Shown here in pieces: positions 1 through 8,443 of a stretch of 64,000 nucleotides of DNA. The stretch covers positions 62,001 through 126,000 of the forward strand of contig JARLHR010000091.1 in NCBI GenBank assembly GCA_031292145.1. Reading direction: 5' to 3'. The notes beneath the pieces were generated by a model. That model saw only the letters and a program-made list of their open reading frames with translations. It did no database searches and was not told where the DNA came from. This stretch comes from Clostridium sp. (lineage in GTDB: Bacteria; Bacillota; Clostridia; Clostridiales; Clostridiaceae). A program made the translations under genes and the position numbers. Position 1 is the stretch's first letter, and each line of letters starts with the position of its first letter.

Positions 1-900
1 GTTTAATATTAACCAAAAGTCTAACTCATTTCTATAATCTAACTCTTTATATGTATCTAAAATGTTTAAAATCCCTCTAAGAAATTTGTCATTAAACTCC
101 ACAAATTGTGAAAATTCACTCAAGTAATGATAATACAACTTATAAGCATTTCCTATACTTGCTATAGAATGATCAATATGTATTTTGAGGTTAACCCTCG
201 CTTCATTTATAATATTAGTTTGTAATTCCGATAGTATAAATTCTTTATATTTATTAATTGCATATTCATGATTCTCAGATTTATATATGGTTGTTATCAC
301 TTTTCCTACATTCTCACTACCACAAATCTTAATAAATTCATAATACCCCACAAATTTATCAAAAAATAAATAATATAAATAAATTATATACCCCTCTATG
401 TTAATAACCTTATTTGCAAAACTTTTTCTAAAAACTTCATGAATAATTTTTACACAATCATCTTTCATCGCAAGTATACTTTTATACGAATATTTATACT
501 TTTCTAATAATATATATGATTTTACTTCTAAATCACATTTTTCAATTTCTTGTTCAGATAAATCCCATTCCAGTTCGTCTTCTTTAAAATCGTGGAAATA
601 CCATGTTTCCTCCAAAGATAAATTTCTAAGTATACTTACTTTTTCTTCAAATGCCTTACTATAACGCAATTCCTTAAGCTTATTATTTTCTTTTTCTATA
701 AGAACTAAAATATAATTTTCTTTTTTTTCATTATTATCATCTTTCTTTTTGTTAGGCTGCCTTGGAATTGTTTCTTCGTATATATATTTTTTCGCATTTT
801 CATTTTCAATTAAATTTTTTAACTTCTCTATTTCTTTGTTTATGTTATCTTCAATTATTACTTTGTTATTTTCCTTTTCTTCTAAGCCATACTCATTCAT
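1..900 (-). CDS. Unknown protein, C-terminus outside window
   Basis: An uninterrupted frame of 300 codons runs from an ATG at 900 to the window edge, so the 3' end is missing. The start has a good ribosome site (AGGAGGG) and an extended -10 element (TGGTATAAT) upstream. The N-terminal 80 residues are Glu/Lys/Asn-rich and probably coiled or disordered; the rest looks like a helical cytoplasmic protein with an aromatic stretch (YIIYLYYLFF) near residue 170. I do not recognise the family. It is transcribed divergently from the radC operon and belongs to element A. Confidence 0.75.
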   Translation of the reverse strand, partial: MNEYGLEEKENNKVIIEDNINKEIEKLKNLIENENAKKYIYEETIPRQPNKKKDDNNEKKENYILVLIEKENNKLKELRYSKAFEEKVSILRNLSLEETWYFHDFKEDELEWDLSEQEIEKCDLEVKSYILLEKYKYSYKSILAMKDDCVKIIHEVFRKSFANKVINIEGYIIYLYYLFFDKFVGYYEFIKICGSENVGKVITTIYKSENHEYAINKYKEFILSELQTNIINEARVNLKIHIDHSIASIGNAYKLYYHYLSEFSQFVEFNDKFLRGILNILDTYKELDYRNELDFWLILN

Positions 901-920
901 AAAATTCCCTCCTGTGTTTT

Positions 921-974
921 ATTATACCAAAATATCAATCCAACATTTTTTTATTTAAAACTTTCTGGTATAAG
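921..974. promoter_or_regulatory. Divergent promoters with extended -10 elements
   Basis: Both strands carry the same element. The - strand reads TGGTATAAT (921..929) upstream of the gene starting at 900, and the + strand reads TGGTATAAG (966..974) upstream of the small ORF at 1004. Each is followed by a similar TAATAAAAC run, so one regulator could act on both. No strong -35 is seen on either side, as expected for extended -10 promoters. Confidence 0.5.
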
Positions 975-1003
975 TAATAAAACAAACAAGGAGGAATAAC
1001 AAA

Positions 1004-1183
1004 ATGCAAAACATAACAAGTACATATTTATTAACCAAAACAGCTACCAATTTGCTAAAAACTACAGGAATACTTTTACTTTCAAACCTTATTAGTCAAG
1101 AGCTAAGAAATTCCACAAAATCAACCAATGATAGCTTAGCCCAAAACATTAGATATTGGCGCAATAGAGCAAAGAGAACTTAA
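1004..1183 (+). CDS. Small hypothetical protein, 59 aa
   Basis: A 59-codon ORF with a strong ribosome site (AAGGAGG, 8 bases upstream). The middle is hydrophobic (TGILLLSNLI) and the C-terminus is basic (RYWRNRAKRT), so a membrane association is possible. It is the first gene of the + strand operon containing radC and is followed at once by a terminator-like hairpin. No family recognised. Confidence 0.6.
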   Translation: MQNITSTYLLTKTATNLLKTTGILLLSNLISQELRNSTKSTNDSLAQNIRYWRNRAKRT

Positions 1184-1189
1184 CAAGCA

Positions 1190-1222
1190 TAGAGAATCAA
1201 TCAACGATTCTCTTCTTAATTT
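1190..1222 (+). terminator. Hairpin after first operon gene
   Basis: AGAGAATC (1191..1198) pairs with GATTCTCT (1206..1213) and is followed by a T-rich tract. It lies between two genes of the same direction, so it may act as a partial terminator that lowers downstream expression. Confidence 0.6.
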
Positions 1223-1249
1223 TTAATGTAAGAAAGGATGAAATTAACT

Positions 1250-1648
1250 ATGACAAGAGAAGAATTCAAAGAAACATACTATGAAAAGACAGGAGAATGG
1301 CTTTCAGACGAACAACTAGATAACTATATTGAATCCATAGATTATGATCAATCATTTAGTGATAATCAACATACAACAAAACAAAATGAACGCATCCACG
1401 AATCGGATTCCCAAGTTGAAGATGAATATGACTTATTTGATGATAACTTAGCAGATGAATTTAATAATATATTTTCTACCATTGCTAATAAAATCAAATT
1501 ATCTTTGACAAAAAGGAACAATTCAGAAAATCTTGAATCAGAACTAGAAGAGTTCATTTTTTACGGAGAGTTATTTTTAGCCAAAAGTCTTCTATACTTT
1601 ATCTTAAAGAAAGGTGTAAAAAAGGGATATAAATTTATTAAATTTTAA
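1250..1648 (+). CDS. Acidic hypothetical protein, 132 aa
   Basis: I prefer the ATG at 1250 to the one at 1238, because the AAAGGA ribosome site overlaps the first ATG. The protein begins MTREEFKETYYEKTGEW, has a very acidic middle (residues about 30 to 75) and a basic C-terminus with a hydrophobic stretch (FLAKSLLYFILKKGVKKGY). This may be a DNA-mimic-like or membrane-tethered small protein, but the family is not recognised. It sits between two hairpins in the radC operon. Confidence 0.6.
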   Translation: MTREEFKETYYEKTGEWLSDEQLDNYIESIDYDQSFSDNQHTTKQNERIHESDSQVEDEYDLFDDNLADEFNNIFSTIANKIKLSLTKRNNSENLESELEEFIFYGELFLAKSLLYFILKKGVKKGYKFIKF

Positions 1649-1656
1649 CTAACATC

Positions 1657-1692
1657 GGATGTATTTATTTAAGTACATCCTCTTTTTATTTT
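1657..1692 (+). terminator. Rho-independent terminator
   Basis: GGATGTA (1657..1663) pairs with TACATCC (1674..1680), followed by TCTTTTTATTTT. It precedes the ribosome site of radC. Confidence 0.7.
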
Positions 1693-1707
1693 AAGGAGGT
1701 TTAAATT

Positions 1708-2280
1708 ATGATAAGTGAAACATTAAAAGAATTTGTAAAAGAAGAAAGTTATAACTATATAGTTGAAAACTATTTATCTACTAAAGATCTTGTGAATGCA
1801 CCACTCTTAGAATTAGAAAGTATACCTGGCATTGGCAAAGCTAAGTCAAAACAATTAAAAGCTATAATGGATTTAAGTAAAGAACTTCTAACACCAGATG
1901 ATAAGAACTACTATATTACACAGCCACGAGATGCTTATGAGTTTTGTAAAGACATGGCATTACTCCAAGAAGAGAATTTGAAACTATTATGCCTTAATAC
2001 TAAGAACAAAATAATTCATTCACTAACAGTATCCATCGGTACACTTAACTCGTCTCTAGTCCATCCAAGAGAGGTATTTGCTCCTGCAATTAAATCAAAA
2101 GCTGCATCAATAATCGTACTCCACAACCATCCTAGCGGAGATCCCTCTCCATCATCCGAAGATATCAGCATCACAACTAGATTAAAAGAATGCGGAAAAC
2201 TTATTGGCATTAATTTATTAGATCATATTATTATCGGTAATGGTAAATATGTGAGCTTAAAAGAAAGGGGTATTATATAA
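1708..2280 (+). CDS. radC: RadC family JAB/MPN protein
   Basis: This 190-residue protein has the two-part RadC layout: an N-terminal helix-hairpin-helix-like segment (LESIPGIGKAKSKQLKAI, about residues 36 to 54) and a C-terminal JAB1/MPN metal-binding domain with the signature HNHPSGDPSPSSED (about residues 137 to 150). RadC homologues are very common on plasmids, phages and islands; despite the name, a DNA-repair role is not established. The ribosome site is AAGGAGG. Gene 2282..2536 follows after one base, so they are co-transcribed. Confidence 0.9.
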   Translation: MISETLKEFVKEESYNYIVENYLSTKDLVNAPLLELESIPGIGKAKSKQLKAIMDLSKELLTPDDKNYYITQPRDAYEFCKDMALLQEENLKLLCLNTKNKIIHSLTVSIGTLNSSLVHPREVFAPAIKSKAASIIVLHNHPSGDPSPSSEDISITTRLKECGKLIGINLLDHIIIGNGKYVSLKERGII

Positions 2281-2281
2281 A

Positions 2282-2536
2282 ATGGAAATTATATCAAAAC
2301 CACTAGAAGAAAGCACAAATTCACAATTTAACGGACAACTAGTAGCAACAAGCAACTTTATTAACACTTTTGGTAACAAAGCTTATCTAATAGCAATTAA
2401 AGCAGTTACTAAAATTATTACTGAAAGAGTTCCATTAGGAGCTGATTATCTTCAGGTATGTGAATATAACGGTAAGACTTTCTGGATCATAGATGACATT
2501 GATCATGTAACAGTCCTAATGCCAGAAGATTATTAA
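2282..2536 (+). CDS. Hypothetical protein, 84 aa
   Basis: The start lies one base after the radC stop, with AAAGGGG about 12 bases upstream inside radC, so translation is probably coupled. The small acidic protein has a central helix (KAYLIAIKAVTKIITERV) and a C-terminal beta-like part (FWIIDDIDHVTVLMPEDY). Family not recognised; the position suggests an accessory role with radC and the next gene. Confidence 0.65.
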   Translation: MEIISKPLEESTNSQFNGQLVATSNFINTFGNKAYLIAIKAVTKIITERVPLGADYLQVCEYNGKTFWIIDDIDHVTVLMPEDY

Positions 2537-2551
2537 GGAAGGTGAAACATA

Positions 2552-3052
2552 ATGAATGAAAAACACATAATTACTATCAACGGTAAACCATTTATACAAT
2601 ATGTAGGCCTACTTGAGGAATCACATAAGCCAGGTATACAAAGCTTAGAAGTTGAGATTGTACAATTCCCTAAAGTAGATACTGATTTTACCTGTATCTG
2701 CAAATCCACCCTGGAATCCAAGAATGGTGAAATATTCACTGATTACGGCGATGCTAGTCCTAAAAGTACAAGTAATAAAATATTGCCTCATTTAATAAGA
2801 ATGGCATCTACTAGAGCAAAGGCAAGAGTTATGCGCGATTATTGCAATATAGGCATCTGTAGTTTCGAAGAGCTTAACCCTGATAACATGGAAGATCCAG
2901 CTACATTGTCCCAAATATCTTTGATTAATAAGTTAGTAGCGGAACTTAATATTAAAGTTAATGGTGATAATTTAAATAAAAATTCTGCTTCTAAGCTTAT
3001 AAATGAATTAGCTGAAAAGAAGAAAGTGCAGGGATTAAGAATGGCCAAGTAA
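2552..3052 (+). CDS. Possible single-strand annealing or ssDNA-binding protein
   Basis: 166 residues, ribosome site AAGGAAGGTG. I cannot name the family firmly, but residues about 85 to 110 (ASTRAKARVMRDYCNIGICS) resemble the TRAxxRAxRDxxxIG block seen in Rad52-like and related ssDNA-handling proteins of mobile elements. This match is by eye only. Position after radC and 2282..2536 would suit a DNA-processing role on a mobile element. The gene ends in a strong terminator. Confidence 0.65.
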   Translation: MNEKHIITINGKPFIQYVGLLEESHKPGIQSLEVEIVQFPKVDTDFTCICKSTLESKNGEIFTDYGDASPKSTSNKILPHLIRMASTRAKARVMRDYCNIGICSFEELNPDNMEDPATLSQISLINKLVAELNIKVNGDNLNKNSASKLINELAEKKKVQGLRMAK

Positions 3053-3090
3053 AAGATATATTCCTCGGAAGAGGGATATATCTTTTATAT
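3051..3090 (+). terminator. Strong terminator of radC operon
   Basis: A 16-bp stem with one wobble pair: 3051..3066 pairs with 3071..3086, loop GGAA, ending in TCTTTT. The stem begins inside the stop codon of the upstream gene. Confidence 0.8.
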
Positions 3091-3155
3091 GTGTTTCCAC
3101 ATATATCTACATAAGTATAATTTAATGGTTTGCTAGGTAACGTATCTTGTTTCAC

Positions 3156-3941
3156 TTATTTAATTGTGTTACAAATATGATTAACTAATCTCTTCTTTAA
3201 ACCTGGATAAAGATCTTTAGTATTGGCATTATTACGATTTTGTGGTGATGGATGTATTTCTGGAATAATTTTTATATTGTTAATTTGATATGTAGTTCCA
3301 TCTAATATACACTCCGTCAGTTTTTTGATATTATTTTTTGAAATGTTAGCTAGATTCGAAACTGTATTTCTATATGCCTGCTCACCTAAAACAATTATAA
3401 CTTTAAGTTTTATATCATTAATTATTTCACTTACATAATACCAACAATTTTTTTTCATTTCCGCTGACGGATCTTTGATAGATTTTTCCGATTCCTTTAA
3501 TGGCACACACTGGCAGCTATTTATCATATATATTTTTTTAGATATTTCTTTCACAGTTCTATTTTTGATATTAGAAACTTCCTTAATTACATCGTATATT
3601 AAGTTAGCTGATTCTTTTTCTTGATAAGGCATTTTACTATTATGATAATTAACAAATTTCAAGTCGACAATTGCATTACTTTCACCAGTGAAAGGTATTC
3701 CACTAAAACCACAACCATTTAGTCCGGGTGCTAAGCCAATAATCATGATTTCTATGTCATTTTTTTCTTTAATATAATCCAAAATAAAATTCCTTCTACT
3801 TAAATAACTCATTGGTTTTTCATTATTAATTTTCTTATTAAAGTCCATATAATGGTTCATGAATTTAATCTTATTTTTATTATTTCTACATTTTTCACAC
3901 TTAAATATTTCATTTTGAAAAATCTCTGATACTTTTTCCAT
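3156..3941 (-). CDS. Uracil-DNA-glycosylase-like Fe-S protein
   Basis: 261 residues of the UDG superfamily. Visible marks are motif 1 (GLAPGLNGCGFSGIPFTG, about residues 69 to 86), the hydrophobic VIIVLGEQAY strand, and motif 2 (PEIHPSPQN near the C-terminus). Four cysteines (C..C near residues 15 and 18, SCQC after residue 165, and NCWYYV) fit the 4Fe-4S arrangement of family 4/5 UDGs. Such enzymes remove damaged or modified bases. It is the last gene of a three-gene - strand set with 3987..4748 and 4735..5178. The active-site residue at motif 1 is not the usual one I would expect, so substrate specificity is open. Start ATG has GGAG six bases upstream. Confidence 0.8.
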   Translation of the reverse strand: MEKVSEIFQNEIFKCEKCRNNKNKIKFMNHYMDFNKKINNEKPMSYLSRRNFILDYIKEKNDIEIMIIGLAPGLNGCGFSGIPFTGESNAIVDLKFVNYHNSKMPYQEKESANLIYDVIKEVSNIKNRTVKEISKKIYMINSCQCVPLKESEKSIKDPSAEMKKNCWYYVSEIINDIKLKVIIVLGEQAYRNTVSNLANISKNNIKKLTECILDGTTYQINNIKIIPEIHPSPQNRNNANTKDLYPGLKKRLVNHICNTIK

Positions 3942-3986
3942 AAATTATCTCCACATTCTTTTATTTGATAATCTAAATATACTCAC

Positions 3987-4748
3987 TTAATATTTATATG
4001 GTAGTTTTATTTCTGATAAGCTTTTATCTATTGATACATTATTTAAAGAATTTCCTATAGAATATTTTTTGAGATATGATTCGATATTTAAAGTATTCAT
4101 GGAAAACTCTATAGTTAAAGCACTTTGAATATTTTTGAAATATATTACTGCGCCATCATTCATCATGCCCTTTAGTCCTGATACAAGATGTAATGCACCT
4201 CCAATCAATAAAAATGGATTACAAGTAGACATAGCTATGGCAAACTCTAGTGCACCAACGCCTACAGTGTTTGCAAAATCTTTTAAATCATCAACTGACA
4301 TATTATTATTAAAGGTTTGCTTAAACTTATCAAATCCCTGATAAATTGCTACGGTGCCAGCTAAAATATCAAAACCATTTACAAAATTCCAACTACCCTT
4401 TAATTTATCACAAAACTTTAACAAGCATGTATCTTCTAATATTTCTCCTGGAACAATAGGAATGCCTTGCTTAGTAAATAAATCCGAAAAAATGTGCTCT
4501 AAAAAAGGTTCTATATTTTTTGAAAAATCTATTGGAAAATCATAAATAAGATGGTGTCCATATAATCTATGAGATATTACACCCTTCCCCTTAGCTGCAG
4601 CATCCATTATTCTTCCATAGTTACTATCTCCTATATTAAACTTTTTCATAAACCCATATATTTCATTTCCATTTTTATAAGCATATTCTCTAATATAATT
4701 TGTAGCTGCATCATTTATAATATTATATTCATATTTATTCTTGCTCAT
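3987..4748 (-). CDS. Unknown protein with hydrophobic Gly-rich segment
   Basis: 253 residues, ribosome site AAAGGA. The first half is soluble-looking (a conserved-looking SHRLYGHHLIYDFPID stretch near residue 60); residues about 160 to 200 are hydrophobic and Gly-rich (GVGALEFAIAMS, LLIGGALHLVSGL), which could insert into a membrane. It overlaps the upstream gene by 14 bases, so the two are translated together. Family not recognised. With 4735..5178 and the glycosylase-like gene it forms a possible three-gene module. Confidence 0.65.
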   Translation of the reverse strand: MSKNKYEYNIINDAATNYIREYAYKNGNEIYGFMKKFNIGDSNYGRIMDAAAKGKGVISHRLYGHHLIYDFPIDFSKNIEPFLEHIFSDLFTKQGIPIVPGEILEDTCLLKFCDKLKGSWNFVNGFDILAGTVAIYQGFDKFKQTFNNNMSVDDLKDFANTVGVGALEFAIAMSTCNPFLLIGGALHLVSGLKGMMNDGAVIYFKNIQSALTIEFSMNTLNIESYLKKYSIGNSLNNVSIDKSLSEIKLPYKY

Positions 4749-5178
4749 CTATTTGTTCCTTTGCAACTTTATTACAGTATTCTCTAGTTTTATCTATATA
4801 AGAATTAAATATTAATTGTAATCTTGTTATCTTTAATGCTATCGATGCAGTTCCTGCTATTGGCAATCCTACTGTTGGTACCATCGCTATTGGTACACCT
4901 AAGAACTCATATTTCTTTAATTCTTCTAATTCATCTATGGACTCCCATAACTTATCCAATTCATCGTATAAGTCATTATTATCCATAGCATATTTTCTAA
5001 ATAGGTTAGCAAGTGAAAAATCATAAGCCTTTCTCTTATCTAGTAGTATTTTTTTTGCTTTTTTAAAAGTATTTAGCTTTAACGATGGTATTATTTTGTT
5101 AAATATCCCACTGTATTCTTTTTGTTTTCCTAAAAAATAAACCTCATCAATAAATTGTCTATAACCTGTCTTCGTCAT
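4735..5178 (-). CDS. Unknown helical protein, 147 aa
   Basis: First gene of the - strand trio, with a strong ribosome site (AAGGTGGGGG). It is largely helical and charged, with a Gly/Ala/Pro hydrophobic patch (VPIAMVPTVGLPIAGTASIAL, residues about 94 to 114, quoted in part) followed by a helix. The next gene has a similar hydrophobic patch, so the two may work at the same site. Family not recognised. Confidence 0.65.
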   Translation of the reverse strand: MTKTGYRQFIDEVYFLGKQKEYSGIFNKIIPSLKLNTFKKAKKILLDKRKAYDFSLANLFRKYAMDNNDLYDELDKLWESIDELEELKKYEFLGVPIAMVPTVGLPIAGTASIALKITRLQLIFNSYIDKTREYCNKVAKEQIDEQE

Positions 5179-5344
5179 ATTTCCCCCACCTTATAAAGTT
5201 TTCTTATCTGATAATTTTAGTAAAATTTATGCAAAATCTAAAAAAAATGATACATTTAAACATTAAATTACATCCACATTATACCACATATTAATATTTT
5301 TTCTTATTGTATCATCAAATTTTGCTTGCTGAATTCTTTGCTTT

Positions 5345-5640
5345 TATTCCTTTAAGCTTTCTATCTCTTTAGCAATCCTCCCATTTACCATCATAAATTT
5401 CTGCATCAACGCTATTAACATTTAGCCTTACTAAACTCATTAGCTCCTGCTGCAGTTCTTTTAATCTTACTTCTATTTCATCAATGCTTAGTTCTTCTTC
5501 AACAGCTGGAACTACTTTTTCAACATCCTCAATAATCTTATAACTTTTACAAAAGCCTGCTTTAATTTTTCTTCATGGATTGCTGACATATCACAAGCTT
5601 CGACAGCCTTGCTTACACGCTAAACAAAGATAAGATATAT
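5345..5640 (-). pseudogene. C-terminal remnant of large serine recombinase
   Basis: Read on the - strand this stretch gives VSKAVEACDMSAIHEEKL and then, after a frameshift and stop, an acidic helix ending IYDGKWEDC. The pattern (a 'xxxIxEexLxxAfxkvI' block followed by a heptad helix) matches the end of large serine recombinases. It is broken by at least one frameshift and has no start. A matching N-terminal fragment lies on the opposite strand at 6088, so the two pieces do not form one gene. Confidence 0.5.
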
Positions 5641-5650
5641 CTTTCAAATG

Positions 5651-5948
5651 CAGGTTCCACTGTTCCACATTATAAACATGGTGGAACAAAACTTGGAACG
5701 ACAAAAAATGTTTCTCTTACTAGCTTTAAAGTTATTTGTTCCATAGCCCCATTATTATTATATTTAATATAAATAAAATATTATTTTTTATTATTACTAT
5801 TATATATATATATCTTCTTTGTATATAAATAAAAATTTAGCCATTCACATTGGAATTGTGGAACAATTTTAGACCCTCTCTCACAACTACTAGGTTTTAC
5901 AATGTTCCAAAGATATTCCACGGATTTTTAATACATGAACTTGGAACA
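5651..5948. repeat. AT-rich core flanked by TGTTCCA/TGGAACA motifs
   Basis: Gene-free stretch. Heptamers of the TGTTCCA/TGGAACA type occur at 5661, 5682, 5737, 5859, 5903 and 5942, with near copies at 5654, 5694 and 5851. The pair 5661..5668 and 5681..5688 is a perfect 8-bp inverted repeat. Between 5750 and 5840 lies almost pure A/T with an ATATATATATAT run. The layout copies that of the TGTAACA regions of element B (12210..12520 and 43605..43960), but with a different motif. An origin, partition site or operator array are the main options. Confidence 0.55.
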
Positions 5949-6087
5949 TTCTATTTTAAAACATAGAATTTTCAAGTATAAGAAATAAAACAAGAACACA
6001 TATTCAATCACTTATTCTTGTTTACCACGCAAACAACTTTAACACTGCTTGCATGGTTTTTATTTTTTATACGAGGAGGAAAACAAT

Positions 6088-6246
6088 ATGCCAAAAGAAA
6101 TAAGAGCTGTATGCTATGCTAGAGTTTCATCAAAAGAACAAGCAGAAAAAGAACTATCAATACCAGCACAGCTAGAAGCTATGCGATTTAATTCACTAAC
6201 TATTAGGTTAAGAAACAAAACCAGCAATTTAATTTGTTGGTCATAA
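6088..6246 (+). pseudogene. N-terminal fragment of serine recombinase
   Basis: Starts with an excellent ribosome site (GAGGAGG) and reads MPKEIRAVCYARVSSKEQ, the resolvase-family N-terminus including the catalytic Ser of the YARVSSKEQ motif. Similarity stops after IPAQLEAMR (about residue 31); the remaining 20 residues are unrelated and end at a stop. It is a truncated gene that may still be translated as a 52-residue peptide. The break point may mark an old recombination junction. Confidence 0.7.
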
Positions 6247-6391
6247 TATTACTTAGAATTAAGTCTTGATAATACTTTAAGTATTTCTTTTTTCATTTTT
6301 TAAAAAGCGATGAATGTAACACAATGCTTATTTTGTTACTTTTAATGTAATATAACGTATTCATAGGATAGACATTTGAGGAGTAGTAATA

Positions 6392-6937
6392 ATGAAGATA
6401 GTACAACCAATTAGAGATAAAGCAGTCATTGAAAACTTTAAAAGTGAGTTATTAAAAAATAGTTATAGAGATTATATGATGTTTTGTATAGGAATTAATG
6501 TTGGATTAAGAATATCAGATATTTTAAAATTAAAAATATATAAAGTTAAAGACAAAACTCATATAATCATTAAAGAGCAAAAGACTGGGAAAACAAAAAG
6601 ATTTTTAATAAATAGTAAATTGAGAGAAGAAATAGACAAATATATAAATAATATGAATGATAATGAATACTTATTCCAAAGTAGAAAAGGAGAAAATGAA
6701 CCAATAACAAGAGTTCAAGCGTATAGAATACTTAATACAGTAGCTGATAAGTTAGGCGTTGAAGAAGTTGGAACTCATACACTTAGAAAAACTTTTGGAT
6801 ATTGGCATTACAAACAATATAAAGATGTAATAATATTACAGGATATATTTAATCATTCAGCACCATCAATTACATTAAAATACATTGGAATTACAGACGA
6901 TATTAAAGATAAGACAATAGAGAATTTCTACTTATAA
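6392..6937 (+). CDS. Short tyrosine recombinase (catalytic domain only)
   Basis: 181 residues, ribosome site GAGGAG. It contains the whole Xer-type catalytic set: Arg in GLRISDIL (about residue 39), Lys in EQKTGKTKR, HTLRKTFGYW (H-x-x-R, about residues 127 to 136), His in FNHSAP and the nucleophile Tyr in KYIGI. The usual N-terminal core-binding domain is missing, which is normal for a small group of Firmicute mobile-element recombinases. It could resolve multimers or invert DNA. It ends at a terminator hairpin. Confidence 0.85.
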   Translation: MKIVQPIRDKAVIENFKSELLKNSYRDYMMFCIGINVGLRISDILKLKIYKVKDKTHIIIKEQKTGKTKRFLINSKLREEIDKYINNMNDNEYLFQSRKGENEPITRVQAYRILNTVADKLGVEEVGTHTLRKTFGYWHYKQYKDVIILQDIFNHSAPSITLKYIGITDDIKDKTIENFYL

Positions 6938-6947
6938 TCAATTCAAG

Positions 6948-6982
6948 AAGAGTTGTTTTTTATAGAGCAACTCTTTCTGTTT
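6948..6982 (+). terminator. Terminator of short recombinase
   Basis: AAGAGTTG (6948..6955) pairs with CAACTCTT (6968..6975), followed by TCTGTTT. Confidence 0.65.
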
Positions 6983-7005
6983 AATAGATACGATTTATAG
7001 ACACA

Positions 7006-7045
7006 GTAAAAGACTCACCAATTGTGGAGAGTCTTTTACACTTTT
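7006..7045. terminator. 11-bp perfect hairpin
   Basis: GTAAAAGACTC (7006..7016) pairs with GAGTCTTTTAC (7029..7039), followed by ACTTTTA on the + strand. It may be a second terminator or the barrier against transcription from the - strand. Confidence 0.5.
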
Positions 7046-7125
7046 ATATTAATGCTTTTAACTATTACGTTTCGTTTGATAACACATGTCTTTATAACCA
7101 TATTTAAATACATCTTATGTTAGTT

Positions 7126-7275
7126 ACTAACTTTAAAGCCATATCGATTATATCTTCTGCATTTGGGTCTTTGAATAACTTTATCTATATCATTAACATA
7201 TACTTCATTTTCTTGTAAATAATCAAATAAAATATTATCATTCTTTGTTAATGAAAATATTCCCTCTTAAACATA
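7126..7275 (-). pseudogene. Decayed coding fragment
   Basis: The - strand of 7126..7275 gives GIFSLTKNDNILFDYLQENE, then VYVNDIDKVI, and after a one-base frameshift DPNAEDIIDMALKL. The composition is protein-like, but there is a frameshift and no clear start. I do not recognise the family. The rest of 7046..7486 shows no gene. Confidence 0.35.
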
Positions 7276-7486
7276 TCGAAAAAATATAATATGATATGAT
7301 ATGAAAAATAATAATTATAATCAAAAGGTCTAAGTTGTGTATTCAATGCCAAATATAAGTATTTATGTTCTAATACAATATTTTTTTGACAAATATATCA
7401 CTACTTACAATACTATTCTGATAATGTTTAATTTATACAATCACTTTGTAAAAATATTTTATCCATAAAATTAATTTTTATGTAGG

Positions 7487-8428
7487 TCATCTCATTTTTA
7501 TTGATTTTATCTTTTCCTTCTTCTTTAATATATTTTCAAGTGGATTAAATTCGTTGAAATCTTTTTGCAAGTCATTAGTAAACATATTTACATAGTTCCG
7601 TACTACTTCCATATCTGAATGTCCTAATATCTTTTGCAATCTAAATATGTCACCACCATTTAAAATCCAATTTTTTGCAAATGTATGTCTAAATCTATGT
7701 ATTCCTGTAGTCGTTACCCCTCTTCTTCTATTATAGCTTCTTAAATTACCACTTATGGTATTTCTATTTATTTGTGCTCCAAATGCGGTACAAAATAAAT
7801 AATCTTCATTATTTCCATTTCTAATACCTATATATTCTTTTAGTATTGGTATAATTGTTTCACTTAATGGAATTATCAAAGGTTTCCTATTCTTAGTAGT
7901 CTTTATATACACCATATTATTTGTAAAATCTATGTCTTCAACCTTTAAATTAATCAACGAATTTAATCTACATCCAACAGCTAAAAGAAAATTACACATA
8001 ACCCAATTCCTATATTCAATGAAATCACATTTCTTAACATTGGGTTTTGCCAACAATAAATCCAATTCATTTTCAGAATAAGTTTCGATTATCTCTTTAT
8101 CCATTTTTATTAAGGATATTTTAAACTCCTTCATATACCCCTTTTCCATAAAAAAATACAATATTGTTTTCAATGCCCTTAAATATGTGTTAATTGTTGT
8201 ATCTTTTATATCTAATTCTTTCTTACAAGATAGTATAAAATTATCAACCGTATCTTTTGTAATTGAATCAATATAAGTTTTAGGTTCAATGAATTTATAA
8301 ATAGTCCGCATTGTATTGTCATAAAATTTTATGGTGTACTCTCTTAAATTCCTAGTATTACAATTAAATATAAACTCGTCATATCCTTGGTCTAAAGTGG
8401 CTTTCTTAGTCATTTCAATCTTCTTCAT
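7487..8428 (-). CDS. int: Tyrosine integrase of element A
   Basis: 313-residue phage-type integrase with an N-terminal SAM-like core-binding domain (residues about 15 to 110) and a catalytic domain: Arg in VGCRLNSLINLK, HRFRHTFAKNW, His in LGHSDME, and Tyr in VRNYVNMF. The ribosome site is TAGGAG. It closely resembles the integrase at 60686..61624, so both elements use the same tRNA-Leu site. It lies about 140 bases left of the att repeat, separated from it by TAACACACGT repeats that could be its arm sites. Confidence 0.92.
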   Translation of the reverse strand: MKKIEMTKKATLDQGYDEFIFNCNTRNLREYTIKFYDNTMRTIYKFIEPKTYIDSITKDTVDNFILSCKKELDIKDTTINTYLRALKTILYFFMEKGYMKEFKISLIKMDKEIIETYSENELDLLLAKPNVKKCDFIEYRNWVMCNFLLAVGCRLNSLINLKVEDIDFTNNMVYIKTTKNRKPLIIPLSETIIPILKEYIGIRNGNNEDYLFCTAFGAQINRNTISGNLRSYNRRRGVTTTGIHRFRHTFAKNWILNGGDIFRLQKILGHSDMEVVRNYVNMFTNDLQKDFNEFNPLENILKKKEKIKSIKMR

Positions 8429-8443
8429 TACTTAAACATCTCC

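Noticed and set aside
749-958. + strand 69-aa Phe/Ser-rich ORF
   Set aside because: It is the antisense of the acidic N-terminus of the partial gene at 1..900 and has no ribosome site.
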